From: Actinomycetes bacterium
GTDB taxonomy: Bacteria > Actinomycetota > Actinomycetes > Propionibacteriales > Nocardioidaceae
DNA length: 5,886 nt
Direction: 5' to 3'
Assembly: GCA_023415395.1 (NCBI GenBank)
Contig: JAEZKN010000247.1
Span: 1 to 5,886 of the forward strand
The notes beneath the pieces were generated by a model that was not told the DNA's origin, searched no databases, and saw only the letters and a program-made list of their open reading frames with translations. The position numbers and the translations under genes were made by a program. Positions 1 to 5,226 of the stretch are shown one piece after another. Each line of letters starts with the position of its first letter. The first letter of the stretch is position 1.

Positions 1-1
1 C

Positions 2-235
2 ACCTACGCCGCCGCCACCGTGGACCTGCCCTCGCTCCGGGTCTCGGCCGCCGGCGTCTGCGTGGCCATGGCCGTCGCGTCGGGCTCGCGGGGCCTCGAG
101 GCCGCCGTCGTGCTGACCGGAGCGGAGGGCGTCGCCCCCGCCGACCTCGACGCCCTCCGCGACTTCGGCGGCGCCGGCGTCGTCGTGCACCGCGGCGACG
201 TGAAGGGTGCGATCGAGGCGACCCTTACGACCTGA
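2..235 (+). CDS. Cytidine deaminase-like protein, C-terminal part (start outside window)
   Basis: The reading frame is open from the window edge to a TGA at 233-235, giving the last 77 residues of a protein. It resembles the small cytidine-deaminase-fold protein that in many actinobacteria lies just upstream of era (the Rv2365c position in M. tuberculosis). The visible part begins with T-Y-A-A-A-T-V, matching the strand before the first zinc motif of true deaminases, and continues through A-V-V-L-T-G-A-E to the C-terminus. The zinc ligands seem to be missing. Where a true enzyme has C-A-E, this protein has A-G-V (in VSAAGVCVAMAVASG), and where PCGxC is expected it has P-A-D-L-D-A-L. It may therefore be a non-catalytic member of the fold. 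The family call rests on weak similarity over a short fragment plus the nearby era gene. Deamination of cytidine should not be assumed. Confidence 0.6.
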   Translation, partial: TYAAATVDLPSLRVSAAGVCVAMAVASGSRGLEAAVVLTGAEGVAPADLDALRDFGGAGVVVHRGDVKGAIEATLTT

Positions 236-243
236 TCCTCGCA

Positions 244-265
244 ACAGGAGTAAGTTCCCTCCTGT
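244..265 (+). promoter_or_regulatory. Inverted repeat around a possible -10 element and the tmsA start
   Basis: Seven-base arms ACAGGAG (244-250) and CTCCTGT (259-265) are perfect reverse complements separated by 8 bases. The spacer begins with TAAGTT (251-256), which fits the actinobacterial -10 pattern TANNNT and lies 7 bases before the GTG at 264, the spacing expected for a leaderless transcript starting at the GTG. No good -35 is visible; the best, ACGACC at 227-232, matches 3 of 6 bases. The left arm also contains AGGAG, a Shine-Dalgarno-like string, but it is 13 bases from the GTG, longer than usual. The repeat could be a repressor operator over the promoter or, if transcription starts upstream, an RNA hairpin hiding both the Shine-Dalgarno sequence and the start codon. 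The repeat is directly visible; its role is inferred. Confidence 0.45.
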
Positions 266-1634
266 GAGGCTGCGTGGCTGGGAGGCACACCGGGAGGCCG
301 TCGAGCGGCTGCGGGCGTCGTACGCCGCGGTCCCGCCCGGCGCACCCGTGCGCCTGGCGAAGAAGACCTCGAACCTCTTCCGCCCCCGGGCTGCCACCTC
401 CGCCCCGGGCCTGGACGTCTCCGGCCTGGACGGCGTCATCGCGATCGACGCGGACGCGGGGACCGCCGAGGTGCAGGGCATGTGCACCTACGAGGACCTC
501 GTCGACGCCACGCTGCCGCACGGCCTGATCCCGCACGTCGTGCCGCAGCTGCGCACGATCACGCTGGGCGGCGCGGTCACCGGGCTCGGCATCGAGTCCA
601 CCAGCTTCCGGCTGGGCTTCCCGCACGAGTCCGTGCTGGAGATGGACGTCTTCACCGGTGCCGGCGAGGTCGTCACGTGCCGCCCGGGCGACGACCTCTT
701 CGACACCTTCCCCAACTCCTACGGGTCCCTGGGCTACGCCACCCGCCTGCGGATCTCGCTGATGCAGGTCCCCGACCGGGTGGCGCTGCGCCACGTGCGC
801 TTCGACGACGCGGGCCTGCTGGCCAAGGCGGTCCAGGAGATCGCCGAGGCCCGGTCCTACGACGGCGAGGCGGTCGACGCGCTCGACGGCGTCGCGTTCG
901 GTCCGGGGGAGTACTACCTGACGCTCGCCCGCTGGACCGACGAGGGCGGCCCGACCAGCGACTACACCGGCCAGGACATCTACTACCGCTCGATCCAGCA
1001 GCACGGCTCGACCGGGCTCGGGCGGGACCTGCTCACGACCTACGACTACCTGTGGCGCTGGGACACCGACTGGTTCTGGTGCTCCGGTGCGTTCGGCGTG
1101 CAGAACCCGCGCATCCGCCGGCTCTGGCCGCGGCGCTGGCGGCGCTCGGACGTCTATCACAAGCTGGTCGCCCTGGACCGGCGCTACGGGATCGTCGACC
1201 GGATCGACCGACGCCAGGGCCGCCCGCTGCGTGAGCGGGTCATCCAGGACATCGAGGTCCCGGTCGAGCGGCTGCCCGAGTTCCTGGAGTGGTTCGACGA
1301 CGAGGTCGGCATGCGGCCGGTGTGGCTGTGCCCGTGCCAGGCGCTGCGGGACTGGCCCACCTACCCACTCGAGCCCGACCGGCTCTACGTGAACGTGGGC
1401 TTCTGGGGCACGGTCCACCGCGGGCCGGACGCCCCCGAGGGTCCGCTCAACCGCGCGATCGAGGTCAAGGTGCACGAGCTGGGCGGGCACAAGTCGCTCT
1501 ACAGCGAGGCGTTCTACGACCGCCCGACCTTCGACGAGCTCTACGACGGCGCCAACCTGGCGGCCGTGAAGGGGCGCTACGACCCCGACGACCGGCTGAC
1601 CAGCCTCTACGACAAGGCGGTGAAGAGACAATGA
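264..1634 (+). CDS. tmsA: FAD-linked reductase for 10-methyl fatty acids (TmsA/BfaA type)
   Basis: This 456-residue protein belongs to the FAD-binding type 4 (PCMH-type) oxidoreductases, in the group related to DHCR24 sterol reductase. The FAD domain covers about residues 25-170: K-K-T-S-N-L-F-R near 33-40, G-G-A-V-T-G-L-G-I-E-S at 102-112, then H-E-S-V-L-E-M-D and T-G-A-G-E-V-V at 121-137, and N-S-Y-G-S-L-G-Y at 151-158. The C-terminal substrate domain has W-L-C-P near 354-357 and Y-V-N-V-G-F-W-G near 375-382. There is no signal peptide or membrane segment. Members next to a CFA-like methyltransferase (TmsA of Thermomonospora, BfaA of mycobacteria and rhodococci) reduce the 10-methylene acyl intermediate to 10-methyl, using NADPH. 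I chose GTG at 264 because family similarity starts there; a GTG at 207 in the same frame would overlap the upstream gene and add an unlikely Arg/Pro-rich leader. The stop overlaps the tmsB start (ATGA), so the two are probably translationally coupled. The family is clear; the exact substrate is inferred from the partner gene. Confidence 0.82.
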   Translation: MRLRGWEAHREAVERLRASYAAVPPGAPVRLAKKTSNLFRPRAATSAPGLDVSGLDGVIAIDADAGTAEVQGMCTYEDLVDATLPHGLIPHVVPQLRTITLGGAVTGLGIESTSFRLGFPHESVLEMDVFTGAGEVVTCRPGDDLFDTFPNSYGSLGYATRLRISLMQVPDRVALRHVRFDDAGLLAKAVQEIAEARSYDGEAVDALDGVAFGPGEYYLTLARWTDEGGPTSDYTGQDIYYRSIQQHGSTGLGRDLLTTYDYLWRWDTDWFWCSGAFGVQNPRIRRLWPRRWRRSDVYHKLVALDRRYGIVDRIDRRQGRPLRERVIQDIEVPVERLPEFLEWFDDEVGMRPVWLCPCQALRDWPTYPLEPDRLYVNVGFWGTVHRGPDAPEGPLNRAIEVKVHELGGHKSLYSEAFYDRPTFDELYDGANLAAVKGRYDPDDRLTSLYDKAVKRQ

Positions 1635-2902
1635 GCAAGAGCTACACGATCGGTGAGGCTGTCGACAGGCTGTTGCAGGACGGGATGCCGCTGCGCTTCA
1701 CGGCGTACGACGGCAGCTCGGCCGGGCCGGCGGACGCGGAGTTCGGCCTGCACCTGCGCAACGAGCGCGGCCTGTCCTACATCATGACCGCGCCGGGCGA
1801 CCTCGGCCTGGCCCGCGCCTACGTCGCCGGGGACCTCGACCTGGTCGGCGTCCACCCGGGCGACCCCTACGAGGCGTTCAGCCTGCTGATGAACCGCACG
1901 CGGTTCCGCCGGCCGGCTCCCGCCGAGGCGGTGTCGATCGTGCGCAGCCTCGGGTTCTCCCACCTCAAGCCCCCGCCGCCGCCCCCGCAGGAGGCCATCC
2001 CGCGCTGGCGCCGGGTGGTCGAGGGCCTGCGGCACTCCGAGGGCCGCGACGCCGAGGCGATCCACCACCACTACGACGTCTCGAACACCTTCTACGAGCA
2101 CGTCCTCGGTCCCTCGATGACCTACACCTGCGCGGTCTACCCGACCGCGGACGCGACGCTCGAGGAGGCGCAGGCCTACAAGTACGACCTCGTCGCCCGC
2201 AAGCTCGACCTCCAGCCCGGCCAGCGGCTGCTGGACCTCGGCTGCGGCTGGGGCGGCATGGTCCGCCACGCGGCGCGGGAGTACGGCGTGCAGGCGATCG
2301 GCGTCACGCTCTCGCGGGAACAGGCGTCGTGGGCCCAGCAGCGCATCAAGGAGGAGGGGCTCGACCACCTCGCCGAGGTCCGCTACATGGACTACCGGCA
2401 CGTCGAGGAGACCGGGTTCGACGCGATCAGCTCGATCGGGCTCACCGAGCACATCGGCGTGAAGAACTACCCGTCGTACTTCTCCTGGATCCGCGACCAC
2501 CTCAAGCCCCGGGGCCGGCTGCTCAACCACTGCATCACCCGCCACGACAACCGGCCGCGCAACACCGGTGCCTTCATCGACCGCTACGTCTTCCCGGACG
2601 GTGAGCTGATCGGCTCCGGCACGATCATCCGCGACGTGCAGGACGTCGGGATCGAGGTGCAGCACGAGGAGAACTTCCGCGTGCACTACGCCAAGACGCT
2701 CGCCGGCTGGTGCCGCAACCTGGTCGACAACTGGGACGCGTGCGTCGCCGAGGTCGGCGAGGGCACCGCGCGGGTGTGGGGCCTCTACATGGCCGGCTCG
2801 CGCTTGGGCTTCGAGCGCAACGAGATCCAGCTGCACCACGTGCTCGCGACCAAGACCGACGCGAACGGGGAGAGCGGCTACCCGCTCCGTCACACGTTCT
2901 GA
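1631..2902 (+). CDS. tmsB: SAM-dependent fatty acyl methyltransferase (TmsB/BfaB, CFA synthase family)
   Basis: This 423-residue protein belongs to the cyclopropane-fatty-acyl-phospholipid synthase family. The methyltransferase core covers roughly residues 140-410: H-Y-D-V-S-N-T-F-Y at 147-155, the SAM motif L-D-L-G-C-G-W-G-G at 201-209, and G-V-T-L-S-R-E-Q at 224-231. Residues equivalent to E. coli Cfa active-site C139, E239, H266 and Y317 appear to be C167, E273, H300 and Y353, so the protein looks catalytically complete. The segment S-I-G-L-T-E-H-I-G (268-276) replaces the S-V-G-M-F-E-H-V-G of classical Cfa, a difference I associate with the UfaA1/TmsB branch. An N-terminal domain of about 110 residues is joined to the core by a linker with six prolines (114-119). 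With TmsA next door, the likely reaction is transfer of a methyl from SAM to C10 of an oleoyl chain, giving a 10-methylene intermediate. Cyclopropane formation is the main alternative. The ATG lies inside the tmsA stop (4-base overlap) with only a weak ribosome site. Confidence 0.83.
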   Translation: MSKSYTIGEAVDRLLQDGMPLRFTAYDGSSAGPADAEFGLHLRNERGLSYIMTAPGDLGLARAYVAGDLDLVGVHPGDPYEAFSLLMNRTRFRRPAPAEAVSIVRSLGFSHLKPPPPPPQEAIPRWRRVVEGLRHSEGRDAEAIHHHYDVSNTFYEHVLGPSMTYTCAVYPTADATLEEAQAYKYDLVARKLDLQPGQRLLDLGCGWGGMVRHAAREYGVQAIGVTLSREQASWAQQRIKEEGLDHLAEVRYMDYRHVEETGFDAISSIGLTEHIGVKNYPSYFSWIRDHLKPRGRLLNHCITRHDNRPRNTGAFIDRYVFPDGELIGSGTIIRDVQDVGIEVQHEENFRVHYAKTLAGWCRNLVDNWDACVAEVGEGTARVWGLYMAGSRLGFERNEIQLHHVLATKTDANGESGYPLRHTF

Positions 2903-2933
2903 GCCGCCTCGGGCCGAGCTCGCGACCGGCGTG

Positions 2934-2962
2934 TCGAGACAGGAGGGGGCGCCCGATACGGT
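2934..2962 (+). promoter_or_regulatory. Promoter for a leaderless SIP-era transcript
   Basis: A -10 hexamer TACGGT (2957-2962, fits TANNNT) lies 17 bases downstream of TCGAGA (2934-2939), which matches TTGACA at 4 of 6 positions. The -10 ends 6 bases before the GTG at 2969, so transcription is expected to begin at or next to the first base of the start codon. The only Shine-Dalgarno-like string, AGGAGG at 2941-2946, is 22 bases from the GTG, too far to serve it, which supports leaderless translation. The rest of the 66-base gap shows no iron-box (IdeR/DtxR) palindrome. The spacing is seen directly; promoter activity is inferred. Confidence 0.55.
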
Positions 2963-2968
2963 TGACCG

Positions 2969-3745
2969 GTGAGCACCCGGGCCCGGCAGTACGACGCGAC
3001 GGTGCTGCGCCGCGAGCAGCTCTCGGCGCACCTGGTCCGGCTCGTGCTGGGCGGCCCGGGGCTGGCGGACTTCACGTCCACCGGCGTGCCGGACGAGTGG
3101 GTCGGGCTGGTCGTGCCCGGCCAGTTCCAGAGCCGCTACTACACGGTGCGCTCGTGGTCGGACGGCGAGCTGGTGCTCGACGTCGTCGTGCACGAGGTCG
3201 GCCTGGTGACCGAGTGGGCCCGGCTGGACGTCGTCGGACAGACGGTCACGATCACCGAGCCCAAGGGCTCCTTCGCGATGCCGGCCGACGCCGCGTGGCT
3301 GCTGCTGGTCGGCGACCTGACGGCGATGACGGCCATGGCCCGCATCGCCGAGACCGTCACCGTGCCGACGCAGATCTGGGCCGAGGTGCCCGACGACCTG
3401 GCGACGTACCTCCCGGGCACGGCGGACGTCACCTGGCTGACGCCGCCCGCGCCGGGGGAGAGCGCCCTGGCTGCCGCGGTCGAGGACATCGACTGGCCGG
3501 CCGGCGAGGGCTACTTCTGGATGGCCGGTGAGTCCGCGCAGATGCGGGCGATCCGCAAGCACCTGATGCGCGAGCGCCGGTTGCCGTCGGCGGCGTACGA
3601 CGTGATGGGCTACTGGCGCGGTGTCGCGCGACGCCAGCCGCGCGCCGTCGACCCGGGGCCGATCTGGCGGGCCGGCAAGGCGGCGGGCAGGAGCGACGAC
3701 CAGATCTGGGCCGACTACGACGAGGCGAGGACCCCGCATGAGTGA
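2969..3745 (+). CDS. Siderophore-interacting protein (SIP) family FAD/NAD(P)H reductase
   Basis: This 258-residue cytoplasmic flavoprotein belongs to the ViuB/YqjH-like SIP family, whose known members use FAD and NAD(P)H to reduce ferric siderophores and release iron. The N-terminal flavin domain (about 5-103) has the FAD motif R56-x-Y58-T59-x-R61 followed by S-W. The C-terminal SIP domain (about 108-220) has L-V-G-D at 113-116, W-M-A-G-E-S near 184-189, and the terminal G-Y-W-R-G signature at 214-218. Two things are unusual. The G-D-E-T-A motif reads G-D-L-T-A, with leucine for the acidic residue. About 40 residues follow G-Y-W-R, where family members as I know them usually stop after a few more. 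The GTG start fits the leaderless promoter and the first family similarity. No siderophore synthesis or transport gene is visible here. The gene overlaps era by 8 bases (ATGAGTGA), so the two are probably co-transcribed. The family is clear; a role in iron release is only inferred. Confidence 0.85.
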   Translation: MSTRARQYDATVLRREQLSAHLVRLVLGGPGLADFTSTGVPDEWVGLVVPGQFQSRYYTVRSWSDGELVLDVVVHEVGLVTEWARLDVVGQTVTITEPKGSFAMPADAAWLLLVGDLTAMTAMARIAETVTVPTQIWAEVPDDLATYLPGTADVTWLTPPAPGESALAAAVEDIDWPAGEGYFWMAGESAQMRAIRKHLMRERRLPSAAYDVMGYWRGVARRQPRAVDPGPIWRAGKAAGRSDDQIWADYDEARTPHE

Positions 3746-4655
3746 GCACCGCAGCGGCTTCGTGTCGTTCGTGGGCCGGCCGAACGCCGGCAAGTCGACG
3801 CTGACCAACGCGCTGGTCGGGCAGAAGGTGGTCATCACCTCCGACAAGCCGCAGACCACGCGCACCGTGGTGCGCGGCATCGTGCACCGCGAGGACGCGC
3901 AGCTGATCCTCGTCGACACGCCCGGCCTGCACCGGCCGCGCACGCTGCTCGGTGAGCGGCTCAACGACCTGGTCACCACGACGCTCGCCGAGGTCGACGT
4001 GGTCGCCGTGTGCTTCCCCGCGAACGAGAAGATCGGGCCCGGCGACCGGTTCATCGCCACCGAGATGGCCAAGGTCAAGCGCACCAAGAAGGTCGCGATC
4101 GCCACCAAGACCGACCTGGCCTCCTCGGAGCAGATCGGCAAGCACCTGCTCGACATCGCCGCTCTCGGCACCGAGATCGGCGTCGACTGGGCCGAGATCG
4201 TCCCGGTCTCGGCGAAGTCCGGCGACCAGGTCGGCCTGCTCCAGGACCTGCTGGTCGGCCTGCTTCCGGAGGGGCCGCAGCTCTACCCCGACGGCGACCT
4301 CACCGACGCCCCCGAGGAGGTCCTGGCCGCCGAGCTGATCCGCGAGGCCGCGCTCGACGGGCTGCGCGACGAGCTCCCGCACTCGGTCGCCGTCGTCGTC
4401 GAGGAGATGAACCTGCGCGAGGGCCGGCCCGAGGACAAGCCGCTGCTCGACATCCACGCCAACGTCTACGTCGAGCGCGACTCCCAGAAGGGCATCATCA
4501 TCGGGCCCAAGGGCTCGCGGCTGCGCTCGATCGGCACGACCGCCCGCAAGCAGATCGAGGCGCTCCTCGGCACCCCGGTCTACCTCGACCTCCACGTCAA
4601 GGTCGCCAAGGACTGGCAGCGCGACCCCAAGCAGCTGCGCAAGCTGGGCTTCTGA
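3738..4655 (+). CDS. era: GTPase Era, 30S ribosome assembly
   Basis: Era binds 16S rRNA near its 3' end and takes part in maturation of the 30S subunit; it is usually essential. The 305-residue product has the normal length and all expected motifs. G1 is G13-R-P-N-A-G-K-S-T21, G2 lies in Q39-T-T-R-T43, G3 is D60-T-P-G-L, G4 is T123-K-T-D126 (the actinobacterial form of NKxD) and G5 is S158-A-K. The C-terminal KH domain covers about 210-300, with I-I-I-G-P-K-G-S at 253-260 as its GxxG loop and the ending K-V-A-K-D-W typical of Era. The ATG at 3738 is preceded by GAGG (3727-3730) at 7 bases and is directly followed by the conserved N-terminus, so the start is secure. It overlaps the SIP gene by 8 bases and the next gene by 1. 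No separate era promoter is obvious, so the SIP promoter probably drives it. The usual next gene, recO, is not in this window. Confidence 0.97.
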   Translation: MSEHRSGFVSFVGRPNAGKSTLTNALVGQKVVITSDKPQTTRTVVRGIVHREDAQLILVDTPGLHRPRTLLGERLNDLVTTTLAEVDVVAVCFPANEKIGPGDRFIATEMAKVKRTKKVAIATKTDLASSEQIGKHLLDIAALGTEIGVDWAEIVPVSAKSGDQVGLLQDLLVGLLPEGPQLYPDGDLTDAPEEVLAAELIREAALDGLRDELPHSVAVVVEEMNLREGRPEDKPLLDIHANVYVERDSQKGIIIGPKGSRLRSIGTTARKQIEALLGTPVYLDLHVKVAKDWQRDPKQLRKLGF

Positions 4656-5038
4656 TGACCACGCCCGCGCCCGTCGTCGCCTGGCACGAGGTCGTCTCCA
4701 CGCGCGATCCCGCCCTCCTCGACGGCCTGGTCGCCGACGGCTGCGTCTTCCGCTCACCGGCCCTGCACACGCCCCAGGAGGGCAAGGCCCTCACGACGGC
4801 GTACCTCACCGCGGCCATGGCCGTCCTCGGCCCCACGCTGACCTACGTCCGGGAGTGGTACGCCGACGACTCCGCCGTCCTCGAGTTCACCGCCTCGCTC
4901 GACGGGCTCACGGTGCACGGCGTCGACATGCTCACCTGGGACGCGTCGGGCCAGCTGGTCGACTTCACCGTCATGGTCCGCCCGTTCCAGGGCCTCACGA
5001 AGCTGATGGAGCTGATGGCCGCCGAGCTCGCCCGCTGA
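4655..5038 (+). CDS. NTF2-like (SnoaL-type) fold protein of unknown function
   Basis: This 127-residue protein looks like a single NTF2/SnoaL-type alpha+beta domain: N-terminal helices (W10-H-E-V-V, then D18-x-x-L-L-D-G-L), C30-V-F-R-S-P carrying the conserved start of the first strand, a helix at about 43-58, then a curved sheet (Y64-V-R-E-W-Y, A74-V-L-E-F-T, V87-H-G-V-D-M-L-T-W, V102-D-F-T-V-M-V-R-P). The last segment (L114-T-K-L-M-E-L-M) is helical. Members of the fold include small hydrolases, isomerases, cyclases and ligand-binding proteins. I see no residue set that decides among them, so no reaction is assigned. The ATG overlaps the era stop (TGATG), and no Shine-Dalgarno sequence stands out, so translation probably depends on era. 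There is no signal peptide or membrane segment. Confidence 0.75.
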   Translation: MTTPAPVVAWHEVVSTRDPALLDGLVADGCVFRSPALHTPQEGKALTTAYLTAAMAVLGPTLTYVREWYADDSAVLEFTASLDGLTVHGVDMLTWDASGQLVDFTVMVRPFQGLTKLMELMAAELAR

Positions 5039-5042
5039 CGTT

Positions 5043-5071
5043 CCCCGCGGGGCGTTGGCCCGGGGAGGGCC
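5043..5071 (+). terminator. GC-rich hairpins after the last plus-strand gene; possible terminator
   Basis: Four bases after the stop of the NTF2-like gene lies CCCCGCGGGG (5043-5052), a perfect palindrome. Next is a 5-bp stem GGCCC (5057-5061) with GGGCC (5067-5071) around a 5-base loop. There is no run of T after either, only TT at 5055-5056, so this is not a classical intrinsic terminator. Actinobacterial terminators often lack the T tract, and the position between convergent genes fits a transcription end. The hairpins are visible; the function is a guess. Confidence 0.3.
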
Positions 5072-5086
5072 CGGAGCACGAGCGGA

Positions 5087-5208
5087 GGTGGTTGTGGCCC
5101 CGCCGGCGCGGACTCGGGGTCTCGATACGCTCGCTGGCGCTCGCTACTCGACCGACGAGCGAGGCGGGGTGGTTTCGAGACGGTTGCTGCGCAACCTCCT
5201 CAACCACC
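5087..5208. repeat. Nested inverted-repeat element between convergent genes
   Basis: The 122-bp stretch is bounded by GGTGGTTG (5087-5094) and its exact reverse complement CAACCACC (5201-5208). Inside is a second inverted pair, GTCTCGA (5119-5125) and TCGAGAC (5175-5181). The left half contains a direct repeat CGCTCGCT (5128-5135 and 5138-5145), and CTCGCT (5140-5145) can pair with AGCGAG (5158-5163). From memory, sequences starting GGTCTCGATACGCTCGCT and ending CGCTACTCGACC are dispersed between genes in Nocardioides and related actinobacteria, much like REP elements. There is no open frame with coding character and no transposase. Copy number cannot be judged from this window. Confidence 0.65.
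5168..5208. repeat. Long hairpin forming the right half of the repeat element
   Basis: GGTGGTT (5168-5174) pairs with AACCACC (5202-5208), GAG (5177-5179) with CTC (5199-5201), and GGTTGC (5182-5187) with GCAACC (5191-5196) around a TGC loop. A two-base bulge and a small internal loop interrupt the stem. The structure would form in RNA from either strand, so it could protect or end transcripts arriving from both convergent genes. It lacks a T tract. Confidence 0.5.
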
Positions 5209-5226
5209 GTGCGGGGTGGGGAAGAA

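Noticed and set aside
207..263. Upstream GTG at 207 as the start of tmsA.
   Set aside because: It would overlap the upstream gene by 29 bases and add 19 Arg/Pro-rich residues unlike the family. The GTG at 264 agrees with the promoter spacing and family start.
225..1631. A 468-codon minus-strand frame covering tmsA.
   Set aside because: The composition is that of a mirror frame of a high-GC gene, with no family similarity; tmsA on the plus strand has clear FAD-domain motifs.
2908..2918. CTCG-GGC-CGAG hairpin just after the tmsB stop as a terminator.
   Set aside because: The stem is only four pairs with no T tract, so it is too weak to call.
2934..2940. TCGAGAC upstream of SIP is identical to a heptamer in the repeat at 5175-5181, suggesting a repeat fragment.
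   Set aside because: A 7-base match is easily due to chance in nearly 6 kb of GC-rich sequence, and no flanking similarity extends it.
2903..2968. Iron-box (IdeR/DtxR) operator before the SIP gene.
   Set aside because: No sequence resembling the AT-rich iron-box palindrome is present, so iron control is not supported.
1607..4171. An 854-codon open frame on the minus strand across tmsB, SIP and era.
   Set aside because: It runs antisense to three well-supported genes, and its translation is low-complexity (R, V, D, L, A, P and H rich) as expected from the complement of GC-rich codons. It has no recognisable motif.
3429..4757. A 442-codon minus-strand frame over era.
   Set aside because: It is antisense to era, whose motifs are complete. 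The translation is Arg/Asp/Val/Leu-rich without domain features.
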